DNA of 64,000 nt, from the NCBI RefSeq assembly GCF_007641255.1, contig NZ_CP036259.1:2728001-2792000 (forward strand). Direction: 5' to 3'. The notes under the pieces were generated by a model. The model was not told where the DNA came from. It worked only from the letters and a program-made list of their open reading frames with translations, and searched no databases. Position numbers and translations under genes: made by a program. This DNA is from Sporomusa termitida (lineage in GTDB: Bacteria > Bacillota > Negativicutes > Sporomusales > Sporomusaceae). Of this stretch, positions 25,727-35,028 are shown in pieces. Position 1 is the stretch's first letter. Each line of letters opens with the position of its first letter.

Positions 25727-27242
25727 TTACGCCTTGGGCACCGCAGTGTTCACAACGTCCGTTGGCAACTGGCGCGGTTTTTTGGTTGCCTTTTTTCGTT
25801 CCAACCGGCAGTAAAGGGAACGCCGGGAGATCCCTAAATATTTGGCGGCCTCCGTTTTATTCTCATGGCACAGTGCTAAAGACTGATGGACAAGACTGTC
25901 GATAAATTCTTCCAAATCGAGCCCTGTTGCGGGTAAAAGAAAGCGATGAGGGTCAAGCGTCCGGGCGTTCAATGGTACGTCCAAAGGGGTGGAGGCCACT
26001 TTCTGCAGGGTATTCAAATTCAGATGCAGGGATTTGAGCTCCACATCGTCATACATCAGCACGGCCAATTCCATCGTATTCCTGAGTTCACGCACATTCC
26101 CCGGCCAGTCGTAAGCCAGCAGCAGATCAGCCGCACTTGGGCCGATCCGGCGAAAACGCTTCCCTTTTTGTTCGGCAAACTGCTTGAGAAACATTTCAGC
26201 AAGCGGAATAATATCATCCGTACGCTCGCGCAGGGGGGGGAATGACGATATGACCGACTTTCAGCCGGAAAAACAAATCCCGGCGAAAAGTTCCCTGTGC
26301 CACCCGCTGCTCTAAATCCGCATTGGTGGCACAGATAATCCGCACATCCGTCTTTATTTTTTTCAAACCGCCAACGCGGTAAAATTCCTTTTCCTGTATA
26401 ACTCTCAGCAGCTTCCCCTGCAGCTCCAAAGGGATCTCGCCCACTTCGTCCAGCAGCAATGTACCGCCTTGCGCCACATCCAGTTTCCCTTTCTGCCCTT
26501 TCGTCAGGCCGCCGGTAAAAGAACCGGGCTCATAACCAAACAGCTCGCTTTCAAATAAACCGGCGGTCAGGGCCGCGCAATTCAGGTCAATGAAGGGCTC
26601 CTGGGTAATCCTATTGCCATAATGAATGATTCTAGAGATGATTTCCTTGCCGGTACCTGTCTCTCCCTGGATCAGCACCGGTATGGACCGGCCTTCATGA
26701 AATATTGCGGCCAATCGCAATAACTGGTTCATTTGGTCGGAGAAAAAACCGACATGATCGATTCCGGCGATTTGTGAGAGTACCTGTTTCAGCCGGGATA
26801 CCTCACGCCGCGTCTCTGCGGTTGCCGCTTGCACTTCTTCGCCAAAACGGTCGGTCAGCACTTTGTTCTCACGGAGCAATGCGCGGTGTTCGACAATCCG
26901 CTCCGTAACCGCCGCCAGTTCAATCACGTTCACCGGCTTTAGCAGATAATCATAGGCCCCTTCCAGTAAGATATCGACAGCGGCTCCCCGATCATCATAA
27001 TTGGTAAACAAAACGACATCTGCTTTTTCTCCGGGCAGGGCCGTTATGCGATGCAGCAAATCTTGCCCTGGCATCGCCGGCATTTTGATATCCGTCAGCA
27101 CCATCGAAAAAGCACCCGCAGTATAGGTGGCGTACGCTGCTTCGACGTCGCTTCGTTCCGTGACATGATGCCCCATTTCCCGCAAAAATCCGGCAACTCC
27201 CGCTCTGCTGTCCGTATCATAATCAACAAGTAAAATATTCAA
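25727..27242 (-). CDS. Sigma-54-dependent NtrC-type response regulator, frameshifted in a C8 tract
   Basis: Two ORFs, 26214-27242 and 25727-26194, join perfectly if the tract at 26232-26239 (eight G on plus) is one base shorter. Domains: receiver (D51 in LTDIKMP, K102 in LLKP), AAA+ (Walker A GETGTGKE 193-200, LLLDEVGEIPLELQGKLL), then WPGNVRELRN and a Fis-type helix-turn-helix (TEAAKYLGISRRSLYCRLER). The sigma-54 contact loop reads GSFTGG (240-245) rather than GAFTGA. It lies divergent from a PAS histidine kinase and upstream of the sigma-54 promoter at 25291, so it likely activates the envelope operon. Whether the frameshift is real, phase-variable or an error is open. Confidence 0.85.
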
Positions 27243-27631
27243 CCGAACTCCCTTCTCCTGCCCCCGCCCTTATTACGGCGATTTCAAACAGGAATGCCGC
27301 CGCTGCTGACTGCCTTCATCCGCTACGCGCTACGACGGTCGAAACCAAACCTTCTATGAAGAGATTCGGCAAACTAATGCATTATCCTCTAACGATACCA
27401 GTTTATTTTAACATTATGTAAACAACCATATCCGCCTTGCATCAATACGTGAACCGATACGCTCATGCTTTCTCACCCCTATTCCTTCTGTAATAGACAA
27501 GCCAACCCCTTCCTACTCCGCCTCTTTGAACTATTTAACGGAAAATGTAGGATAATTCCCTGAAAATGTTGAATATAATAAAGTTGTAAAAAAAAATACT
27601 GGCGAATCATTTGCCAGGGGGTGGCCATCAA

Positions 27632-29302
27632 ATGGACAAACAAAGCCGAAATGTAAAAACTGCCGAGCAGAAAGGAAGAAAACGGATCGAAAATACAAAA
27701 GGAACACAGACTGCCGATTATTTTGCAGAGGATATTGCTGCTGGTAAAATACCGGAGGGTGCTGAGTGTCCGGCCGGTTATCAGGATTTATTTGACAACC
27801 TGCCCAATGGGTGTGCCTATTACCGGGTCCTATTTGACGCAGCAGGAAACTCTGTTGATGACCTGATCTATACGAAAGTCAATTCGGCCTATGCTGCCAA
27901 TATAGGGCGTCCACGGAGCGAACTGATCGGCAAGCGGGTGACAGAGGTTTTTCCGCACCTGACTGAAACAAGCCGCCAGTGGCTGCAAACGTATATAAAA
28001 GTGGCCTTGTCCGGGGAGCCGGTGGCCTTTACTCAATATTCCGATCAGCAAGACAAGTGGTATGCCATTGCTGCATACAGCCCGCAGCGTGGTCATGTGG
28101 TTGAGATATCGGAAGATATTACCGAGAGAAAACAAGCCGAGGCCAACGCAGAGCAGTATATGGCTGAACTGGCAAAGAAAAACAGGGAGCTCACGGCCAC
28201 CCAGTCCCGTTACCGGGGCCTGTTGGACCATATGCAGGAAATATTCGAATACCATCGGGTAATCGCCGATGATCATGGCCAGCCGGTTGATCTCGAATTT
28301 GCCGAAGTCAATCCCGCTTTCGAAATGCGGACAGGCCTCAAGGTTGCGGAGGTTGTGGGGAAACGCCTGCCTGTGGTCAACCATGGCATTGACAAAGCCA
28401 CTTGGATTAAAATATTAGGCGACGTAGAGCTCACGGGGCAGCCGATCATGCTGGAGCAATACTCAAAAAATACCGATTCCTGGTACAGAGTGTCTGCCTA
28501 TAGCCCGGAGAAAGGGCATGTTGCCAGCATTCTGGAGGATATTACCGAACAAAAAAAAGCGGAAATTCAAAAAAGCGCGAACCAAAAGCAAGTCGCGTTG
28601 ATCGAAAGAGTGGCATGGTTAGGCGCCTTGGCCTCAGGGGTGGCTCACGAGATTAATCAGCCGCTGCAAGCACTGAAGATCATGGCCGATGGGATGATCT
28701 ATTGGCATGATAAAGGGAAAGAAACGAGTATTGAAAAGGTCATTGAGAACTGCCGGGGTATTTCGGTGCAGGCCGGCTATATCACGGCTATTCTCGAATG
28801 GATGCAGGATTCCGTAAACAGGGCTTGGTCTCACACCCCGGAAGCAGTCGATTTAAACAAAATGATTAAGCAAGCAATCAGTATGGTTCAAGAAAGATTA
28901 AGGGCCCACAGTATTCAGCTACGGGAAAACAACACGTGTACGGTTTCCCCTACCGTATGGGGAGATGTCAGGCGGTTAGAAGAAATCGTCATCATTATTT
29001 TGGTCAATGCCATCGAGTCTTTTGAGGGTGTGGACCAGGCCAAAAAAGAGATTGTGATTACGACCTCATGTACCGAGGAAAAAGCGGTCATCGAGATTAG
29101 CAATAATGGACCGCCTATTCCTGAAGAGATTATCGGAAAAATATTTAAACCGTTTTTTTCCTCCGCAAAGTCCGGCAGCAAACTGGGCATGGGGCTGTCC
29201 ATTGTAAAATCTATTGTCAATATCCATAACGGAACGATTCAGGTTGCCAGCTTGAACCAGCAAGTGACGTTTCGAATTGAATTTCCGCAATATGGGCCAT
29301 GA
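27632..29302 (+). CDS. Cytoplasmic PAS-PAS sensor histidine kinase
   Basis: 556 aa from ATG 27632 (AGGGGGTGG upstream). Two tandem PAS domains (about 45-165 and 185-305; each ends with a VVEIS/VASILEDITE motif), no transmembrane segment. Catalytic part: H-box SGVAHEINQPLQAL with H339, N-box LVNAIESF, and G2 KLGMGLSIVKSIV. It belongs to the family that pairs with NtrC-type regulators. The divergent regulator at 25727-27242 is the obvious partner. The 389-bp gap between them (27243-27631) holds AT-rich promoter-like DNA but no distinct site I can name. Confidence 0.88.
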   Translation: MDKQSRNVKTAEQKGRKRIENTKGTQTADYFAEDIAAGKIPEGAECPAGYQDLFDNLPNGCAYYRVLFDAAGNSVDDLIYTKVNSAYAANIGRPRSELIGKRVTEVFPHLTETSRQWLQTYIKVALSGEPVAFTQYSDQQDKWYAIAAYSPQRGHVVEISEDITERKQAEANAEQYMAELAKKNRELTATQSRYRGLLDHMQEIFEYHRVIADDHGQPVDLEFAEVNPAFEMRTGLKVAEVVGKRLPVVNHGIDKATWIKILGDVELTGQPIMLEQYSKNTDSWYRVSAYSPEKGHVASILEDITEQKKAEIQKSANQKQVALIERVAWLGALASGVAHEINQPLQALKIMADGMIYWHDKGKETSIEKVIENCRGISVQAGYITAILEWMQDSVNRAWSHTPEAVDLNKMIKQAISMVQERLRAHSIQLRENNTCTVSPTVWGDVRRLEEIVIIILVNAIESFEGVDQAKKEIVITTSCTEEKAVIEISNNGPPIPEEIIGKIFKPFFSSAKSGSKLGMGLSIVKSIVNIHNGTIQVASLNQQVTFRIEFPQYGP

Positions 29303-29343
29303 GGACAGCGGTGCGTGACCCCATATTGAACATTACTCCCTTT

Positions 29344-30381
29344 TTATTCGATTTGTGCAACCAGCTTGGCTGCTTCTGCGACAACTAATCTTACCAAACC
29401 AAAAAGCGGCACGGCAATAAACATGCCTATGGTTCCCCAGAAATAATTGCCTATCAAGATGACAATTATGATAACTGCTGGATGCAGGCCAGCGGATTTC
29501 CCTTGTAAGCGCGGCATTATGAAATTGCCTTCTGTTTGTTGAATGATCAAAACCGCAGCCAATGTGATAATTGCTTGACTAAACCCGCTGGTTAATAAGG
29601 CAATCATGGTTGCAAGGATACCAGCTAAAATCGAGCCAAAATAAGGAATGAAATTGAGGACTCCTGCAAGCACGCCCAACAGAACAGAAAACTTGACGCC
29701 GATCAACATAAAAACGATGGTGGATAAAACCCCGACGATCAAAGCGATCAAAGCTTGCATTTTTATATAGCTCCAAATAACGAGATCTGTGCCTTCCATC
29801 AGATTGATTGTCGTTTGACGCAAACTTTTGGGCATATGGTCCACAATATACTGTGCCATTTCTTTGCCAGAAGCTAAGAAGTAAACGATCATGCTTAAAG
29901 CAAGGATCAGATCCACACCATTTAGAATAGATCCTAAGCCCGAAATGATGACAGATTCCAAGAAGTTCCCCAGCCAACTAATTAATTCAGCAACATATTG
30001 TTTCAACTCTCCCAGCATGGTTGGGGAGAATCCAACTTTCTCCAGATAAATAAATCCAGCCGCGATAACCTGATTAAAATTTTCACTAATGGACTGATAC
30101 TCGTTGATAAGTTCAGTAGCCTGACTCACTATCAGCGATAAAATAACATTACTTATAGCAACTAAGACAACAATGATCACCGTGGAGATAATGCTAATCG
30201 CAAGCCACTTTTTTATCTTTAGTTTTTTTTCGGTGTATTCCACCAAGGGATTCAGCAGGCAGGCTGCCACAAGGGCAATCAAGACCGGTTGCAAAGCTGG
30301 CGCAGCTTGAAATACAACCCAACCGATGGCGGCTCCCAGTATGGTGATTGCCCATAATTTTGTATTAGACATATTTAACAT
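29344..30381 (-). CDS. AI-2E family transporter / permease
   Basis: 345 aa with about seven to eight membrane spans. AALQPVLIALVAACLLNPLVEY near the N-terminus and NFIPYFGSILAGILATMIAL with a C-terminal GTIGMFIAVPLFGLVRLV are family hallmarks. Members export AI-2 (TqsA) or act as Na+/H+ antiporters, so the name should not be over-read. ATG 30381 follows GAGGGGTTTTT. Monocistronic, convergent with the histidine kinase. Confidence 0.85.
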   Translation of the reverse strand: MLNMSNTKLWAITILGAAIGWVVFQAAPALQPVLIALVAACLLNPLVEYTEKKLKIKKWLAISIISTVIIVVLVAISNVILSLIVSQATELINEYQSISENFNQVIAAGFIYLEKVGFSPTMLGELKQYVAELISWLGNFLESVIISGLGSILNGVDLILALSMIVYFLASGKEMAQYIVDHMPKSLRQTTINLMEGTDLVIWSYIKMQALIALIVGVLSTIVFMLIGVKFSVLLGVLAGVLNFIPYFGSILAGILATMIALLTSGFSQAIITLAAVLIIQQTEGNFIMPRLQGKSAGLHPAVIIIVILIGNYFWGTIGMFIAVPLFGLVRLVVAEAAKLVAQIE

Positions 30382-30990
30382 AAAAACCCCTCATTTATAA
30401 CTTCTTAATTATCATGCCAAGTTTAAGTTATTTACTTCCCAATATTTAACCTTACTTCCCTCCTTCATGTTGTTCCTTTTTCCCAGCCATTCTTAAATGA
30501 TAGAACATCTGGCGCCTGCATCAATACGATAGTTTTTAGGTATTGGACTAAAATCATTCGACTATAACAACTATAACCCCTAAGTTTATTTTATGTCAAC
30601 AAAGGGGCTATTGATGTTTAATGCAATGACCGTAACCGCGCAACCGAAGCATTTCTACATGAACTTTTTGGCAAAACCACCCCAAACCGGCATTTTCTTT
30701 ATCCTCAAAATGTAAAAATCCCGCATAAAACACAAGAAAATAATGTATATTTCTAACCTATGTAATGCCACAAATGCCGATTTACGGGCTTTTTCGTACT
30801 TTTGATATTTTATCCACCAAGACAACAGCACGTCGTGATACGCCTGGTCTATGTAATACCCACATTTCTTGTCTCAATATACAAAAGAAGCAAAGGACCT
30901 TTCTTCTTGATGGCTTTAAGAAGGTATTTTGCAAGATATCCAATATTGTCTAATTATAATATACAATTGTTTATTCAAGGAAAACTATTA

Positions 30991-31019
30991 TTGACATAAA
31001 CTACTATATATCGTATAAT
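30991..31019 (+). promoter_or_regulatory. Consensus sigma-A promoter
   Basis: TTGACA-N17-TATAAT matches both hexamers perfectly. Upstream DNA (30382-30990) is AT-rich with no recognisable gene. Confidence 0.75.
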
Positions 31020-31025
31020 GACTTA

Positions 31026-31160
31026 TAAGGTATTTGAAGTTTCCGACGATTACTACAATGCAATATTGTGTTTTAGCCGCCAGGGGATATTTAAAACTGG
31101 GTGTGATATTATCATACTCGCCGGCCTGCGCCGAATATCCAGCATGGGGGCTTTTTCTTA
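31026..31160 (+). ncRNA. Structured leader or small RNA ending in a terminator-like hairpin
   Basis: Downstream of the promoter at 30991, AGCC (31075) ... GGATATT (31085-31091) can pair with AATATCC (31134-31140) ... GGCT (31149-31152), followed by CTTTTTCTT. The transcript would be about 130 nt, ending some 110 bp before the secreted-protein gene at 31268. It is either a small RNA or a conditional terminator in that gene's leader. No known riboswitch motif was recognised. Confidence 0.45.
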
Positions 31161-31267
31161 TGCATAAATGCAAGCATAAGCACATGTGCTAATCAATAAA
31201 GCTGCTCTTATCCGGGCGATTGGTTTCACATTTTTATAGCAATAAATAAAAATTTGGGGGAAAACAA

Positions 31268-32221
31268 ATGAAAATGTTCAGCTTGCGTATTTTCTTGGTT
31301 TTGAGTTTACTGGCAGGGTTGGGGACAGTTGGTTCTGTTGGGGCGGCCAAGGCACCCAGTGCAAACCCGGCAGCTAATGTAATGGTCGAACAATGGGTAG
31401 GCCATAACTTCACTTTTCTTGCTTTACCTGTCGATAAGCAAGCGGCAGGCTACGAGATTTTTATAGGCGAAGAAGCAGTTCATGGTTTCCAGGGGGACCG
31501 TTCGGTTCGAATTCCCTACGCTGAATATGTTGGCAAACAAATTACAGTTACCGGAATAGTACCTTTTCCCGCTGGCTATAATCAAAAGGAATATATTGTT
31601 ACTATGACGGTAGATGATACCGGCGAGAAGCTGGCTGCCCGTACCATGCGCGGGCAATTAGAAGGCCTGGTGTTAACCTCTGATTTGACTAATGCCCGGC
31701 AACAATTCTTAGGAACTACGGTTTACCCTAAGTTTAGAGATTTGTCAGGACTATATTGGACTAACACGACAATGCCAAGGTCAGTCTCCCTGCCAATTGG
31801 CAGCCCGGTTACCGTCGTCGATGTGTATGCAGGCAATCAATCGCAAAAACCGATTTGGCTGATTGTTTCAGTAAACGGGGAAAAAGCGATTCTCCCCATT
31901 GCTTACAGTTGGACCAATACTCCAGTTGAAGCGTGGACTGAGGCTCCCCCGTGGCAAGCTGATCTGTTTGCGGCAGACCCCAAAATCAGTCTGGGCGGAT
32001 CTTATGCTTTGTGGGCGCAAATTGAAAATGGGGATATAGAAGAAGGCATGACTAAAGAGCAGGTACATCTTAGTTGGGGTAAGCCTATGCGTACTGAAAA
32101 AAACGATTCGGTTTGGCTATATGGCACTAAGAGACTTACATTCCATGGCGTTGTGCTGGCTTCCATTGAAACTCTTTCGGAAACAAATGAGACGTCAATC
32201 GATACAGTTTCTGTTAAGTGA
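31268..32221 (+). CDS. Secreted protein with BamE/SmpA-like C-terminal motif (paralog 2)
   Basis: 317 aa, similar along its whole length to the product of 20735-21667, with signal peptide MKMFSLRIFLVLSLLAGLGTVGSVGA. Shared blocks: VRIPYAEYVGKQITVTG, RTMRGQLEGLVLTSDL, PKISLGGSYALW and the C-terminal IEEGMTKEQVHLSWGKPM. ATG 31268 follows GGGGGAAAACAA. It precedes the GlsB gene. Probably periplasmic or surface associated; function unknown. Confidence 0.7.
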   Translation: MKMFSLRIFLVLSLLAGLGTVGSVGAAKAPSANPAANVMVEQWVGHNFTFLALPVDKQAAGYEIFIGEEAVHGFQGDRSVRIPYAEYVGKQITVTGIVPFPAGYNQKEYIVTMTVDDTGEKLAARTMRGQLEGLVLTSDLTNARQQFLGTTVYPKFRDLSGLYWTNTTMPRSVSLPIGSPVTVVDVYAGNQSQKPIWLIVSVNGEKAILPIAYSWTNTPVEAWTEAPPWQADLFAADPKISLGGSYALWAQIENGDIEEGMTKEQVHLSWGKPMRTEKNDSVWLYGTKRLTFHGVVLASIETLSETNETSIDTVSVK

Positions 32222-32263
32222 TTTTGAGGGTGGTTAATTTAAAACTGAGACGGAGGATTACGT

Positions 32264-32491
32264 ATGCTTTGGTTTCTGATAATTGGTATTATTGCGGGTT
32301 GGTTGGCTGGTCAGGTTATAAAGGGCGGAGGCTTTGGCCTTGTCGGTGATTTAGTCATCGGTGTAGTAGGCTCTTTTATCGGCGGATATTTGTTTAGCCT
32401 TTTAGGGATCAGTACCTATGGCACAATCGGTGAAATCATCATGGCAACTTTCGGAGCGATTATACTGTTATGGGTTATACGAATTTTTTAA
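32264..32491 (+). CDS. GlsB/YeaQ/YmgE family stress-response membrane protein
   Basis: 75 aa, three hydrophobic helices with the family pattern IIAGWLAGQVIKGGGFGLVGDLVIGVVGSFIGG. ATG 32264 follows GACGGAGGATTACGT. Co-directional with the BamE-like gene 42 bp upstream. Confidence 0.9.
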   Translation: MLWFLIIGIIAGWLAGQVIKGGGFGLVGDLVIGVVGSFIGGYLFSLLGISTYGTIGEIIMATFGAIILLWVIRIF

Positions 32492-32621
32492 GTAACTTTT
32501 TATGCTGGCCAGACAAGAGGATAGTCATTAAGGTGCAGCGGCAGATCAAGAAATACCAATCTGAGGTAGTGATGCCTCGTTGGCAAAAGTAATTCAATAA
32601 ATATTAGGAACGTGAAGAAAA

Positions 32622-32972
32622 ATGAGACGTATGATTGCAATGTTATTCTCAACTGTCTTAATGCTAGTTTTTGCAGCCGGATGTGGAAATATCACAGGTG
32701 GTGAATTTACCGGTAAATGGGTAAATTCTGAAAGGTCTGCAGAAACAGTTGAAATTAAGCGAAATGGAGAAAGTTTTATTGTAACGCAGAGTACCCCTAC
32801 TACTATCGCTAAAATCGTTAACAATGATGAAAAGAGAACAAGAGAATATACAGCTGTTTTAAAAGATGGCGTTCTCACTGTAAACACAGGGTCCGAAGCG
32901 AAAACCATATCTTATGTAAAAGATGGCGATTATCTGCTATTTGAAGAACATAAATTTATAAGACAAAAATAA
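32622..32972 (+). CDS. Small lipoprotein
   Basis: 116 aa with a lipoprotein signal (MRRMIAMLFSTVLMLVFAAGC; lipobox FAAGC, C21). The mature part (GEFTGKWVNSERSAETVEIK, DGDYLLFEEHKFIR) resembles small beta-barrel lipoprotein domains that read as a 'how much did the value change' fold, but no family is certain. Last gene of this plus-strand cluster; terminator at 33117. Confidence 0.65.
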   Translation: MRRMIAMLFSTVLMLVFAAGCGNITGGEFTGKWVNSERSAETVEIKRNGESFIVTQSTPTTIAKIVNNDEKRTREYTAVLKDGVLTVNTGSEAKTISYVKDGDYLLFEEHKFIRQK

Positions 32973-33116
32973 CTTTATTATAGCATTGGATGTTATTGAT
33001 AGCAGAAGTTTGATCCCGGCCCAAAAAGAAACAGATTGAATAGTCCTAGCCGGAGGAAGATAAAGAATACCAGCAACACGAGATTGATGAAACTGTTAAA
33101 CACATTGTTTGTAAAG

Positions 33117-33143
33117 CTTAGAGCCTTAAGGCTCTTTTCTTTT
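33117..33143 (+). terminator. Rho-independent terminator
   Basis: AGAGCC-TTAA-GGCTCT followed by TTTCTTTT. Confidence 0.8.
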
Positions 33144-33212
33144 ATCTATATTTCATTATAAAGGATTTGAGTTTCGCAGGGATTCAATACGATCTACCTT
33201 GATTATACCAAA

Positions 33213-33352
33213 AGGGCAACAGCCGAAGAACGTGCTGAGGGAAGAAAAAAATTAGCTGTGGAGGTGATTGGGAGCAACGGTGATTCTCCTATTCAATTGC
33301 AGACCTGCTTTCAGGGGTATACGCTAACTTCGTTGTCTGTCGTTGCCGTTAC
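33213..33352 (+). pseudogene. Fossil of a saccharopine-dehydrogenase-like gene
   Basis: About 140 bp match 15386-15521 of the intact gene: GAAGAACGTGCTG, then TTAGC-GTGGAGGTGATTGGGAGCA, CCTATTCAATTGC and GTTGTCTGTCGTTGCCGT are shared, with several indels breaking the frame. Both ends are abrupt. Confidence 0.8.
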
Positions 33353-33446
33353 GAGCGCGCCGTCTCTCCCGGTAGTGTATGAGCCAGTCTGCCGCCACCC
33401 GGTTTTCCCTCTTAATCTGCTCCTTTACGTCCACTGCTGGCATCAT
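33324..33446 (-). CDS. Short hypothetical ORF, probably 3'-replaced
   Basis: MMPAVDVKEQIKRENRVAAD... from ATG 33446 (GAGGGTGGGGAT upstream), 40 codons. The last dozen codons run antisense into the saccharopine-dehydrogenase fossil, so the original 3' end was lost. Not recognised. Confidence 0.3.
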   Translation of the reverse strand: MMPAVDVKEQIKRENRVAADWLIHYRERRRARNGNDRQRS

Positions 33447-33560
33447 ATCCCCACCCTCAAAATAATATAAACGCAGATTAGGGCAGACTAGCTGCCCTTT
33501 TTGATATAAACTTATTACTATAGGCATCCTATATTTAATTAAAACAGAAAGGAGAATTAT

Positions 33561-33764
33561 ATGGAAAACATAATTTCCACAATCCACCATACCCCTTGGT
33601 TGCTTACTTTAATTGTCATATGGAGTATAGCATGGAAAGCTGTCGCCACTTGGCATGCTGCCCGGAATAGTCAATTAGGATGGTTTATCGCACTATTCAT
33701 TATTAACACCCTCGGCGTGTTAGAAATCATCTATCTTGCCTTCTTCTCAAAAAGAAAATCATAA
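33561..33764 (+). CDS. DUF5652-like small membrane protein
   Basis: 67 aa with two membrane helices, TPWLLTLIVIWSIAWKAVA and WFIALFIINTLGVLEIIYLA, and basic tail FFSKRKS. ATG 33561 follows GAAAGGAGAATTAT. Function unknown. Confidence 0.75.
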   Translation: MENIISTIHHTPWLLTLIVIWSIAWKAVATWHAARNSQLGWFIALFIINTLGVLEIIYLAFFSKRKS

Positions 33765-33931
33765 CAAGGGTTCATACGGCATACATAAAATTTCCGTCCC
33801 ACTCCCATATTCACTGCATGCCCTTGGCCTTTACACAGTCACACATTATCAGCATCCTCACCTAATCTTTCAGATTTTTACCTGATGTATATAAGCTGAG
33901 CTAGGAAATACTAACATCGGAGGTGATTTCC

Positions 33932-34063
33932 TTGAAAAATTCTACTGATCATAACAAAAAGTTTGATCGTAAGACTCATGTCATTTCAAACTTGAATGGC
34001 AAAGACACACCCCCTGATATTAAGAAAAATGTCTATGCGGATCAAAAAGAAGGCAACAGATAG
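33932..34063 (+). CDS. 43-aa hydrophilic small protein
   Basis: Starts with TTG 33932 (KNSTDHNKKFDRKTHVISNL...) behind GGAGGTGATTTCC, a near-perfect anti-Shine-Dalgarno match, and is followed by a terminator (34088-34130). It is very polar with 14 Lys/Arg/His. No family recognised, but expression signals are excellent. Confidence 0.55.
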   Translation: MKNSTDHNKKFDRKTHVISNLNGKDTPPDIKKNVYADQKEGNR

Positions 34064-34087
34064 CGACCACACTTTATCGCTAGAGCC

Positions 34088-34130
34088 GCCAGAGTAACTG
34101 TTTTTACAGTTCTCTGGCTTCTTTTATTGC
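34088..34130 (+). terminator. Rho-independent terminator
   Basis: GCCAGAGTAACTG / CAGTTCTCTGGC with a T-rich loop and TTCTTTTATT tail. Confidence 0.8.
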
Positions 34131-34298
34131 TAAGTCCAGCCGCTTCGATGTTATAACGAACAAGATGGCTTCCACCTGCACATATGGCAAGTCGTTAAAA
34201 GACTTAACCATTTTCATGGCCGGATCACGCTAGACCTCATTGTTCATGTATTTACCGGACCACTCATCTACGACCATTAATTTGCTTTCCGCGGGCAT
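34104..34298 (-). pseudogene. Small gene with in-frame stop
   Basis: Minus-strand frame MPAESKLMVVDEWSGKYMNN continues past a TAG (codon 23) into RDPAMKMVKSFNDLPYV, VEAILFVITSKRLDLAI and stops at 34104. Both halves look protein-like. Upstream is a run of G on this strand instead of a clean ribosome site. Not recognised. Confidence 0.4.
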
Positions 34299-34303
34299 TT
34301 CAT

Positions 34304-34316
34304 CCCCCCCCCCCCC
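34304..34316. repeat. C13 homopolymer
   Basis: Thirteen consecutive C, 5 bases upstream of the pseudogene start codon at 34298. Such tracts slip easily. From 34317 to 34772 no gene or clear signal was seen apart from low-complexity AT-rich DNA. Confidence 0.8.
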
Positions 34317-34772
34317 ACACAAAAAATCATGCATAACATAAACCACTATCACATATAAATAGACTGGGATAATTTACGCTTAATACTCTTAAACAAAGAT
34401 GCTATAGTAACGCAACTTGGTTAAGTCCCAACTCACTCAAAAACTGACTTGGCGGCATGCTTGTGATCGCCTTGGACAGCCCTGACAAATGCCCTCTTAT
34501 TTTACCCCGTCCCCGGCAGCGTGGATTCGTGCTTATTCAAATCCCCATTGTTTGTAAACAATGATAAGTCTAAAAAAATATACTCCTTATGCTCCCAACC
34601 TTCCTTAGAGCAGAGATTGAGAATACCTAATATGCCCTCCTATCTGTTGTCTCTTGACAATAAATTCATATCCTGTATATAGATAACAGTCAACCTTTTA
34701 TTATTGTTATTAACAATATTTTTTATTGCCTTGCTATTGTCTACAGGCAATGTAATAAAGTACAATATAATT

Positions 34773-35028
34773 ACGGAATATAACTGCTGAACAACTTCAA
34801 GAAGCAGCTGGATATCTGGATTTTACTGAGCCTCAAGAAGATAAAAAACCAAAAGACCTCGAAAAGTTTTTGGACAATCATGAAATCAGGTTTGATGGCA
34901 TACCACTTACTGAAGATGACAAAGCCAACATCCGCAAATCACTGGAAACCATCTTCTGGGACGCCAGAGAGAAAAATAAAAAGGCTCGGGCAGAAGCCAA
35001 AGCCAGAAAGGAGAAAAGTCATGACTAA
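34773..35028 (+). pseudogene. C-terminal fragment of a phage-type XRE regulator
   Basis: An open frame without a start reads LRNITAEQLQEAAGYLDFT, then LEKFLDNHEIRFDGIPLTED and IRKSLETIFWDAREK, ending at 35028. This resembles the region after the helix-turn-helix of Cro/CI-like regulators (minimally conserved 'DKANIRKSLETIF' tail). The N-terminal DNA-binding part is absent, cut at about 34772 after an in-frame stop. It overlaps the next gene (ATGACTAA). Confidence 0.6.

Noticed and set aside
33258-33470. 70-codon plus-strand ORF
   Set aside because: It reads through the saccharopine-dehydrogenase fossil in a mixture of frames and has no ribosome site.
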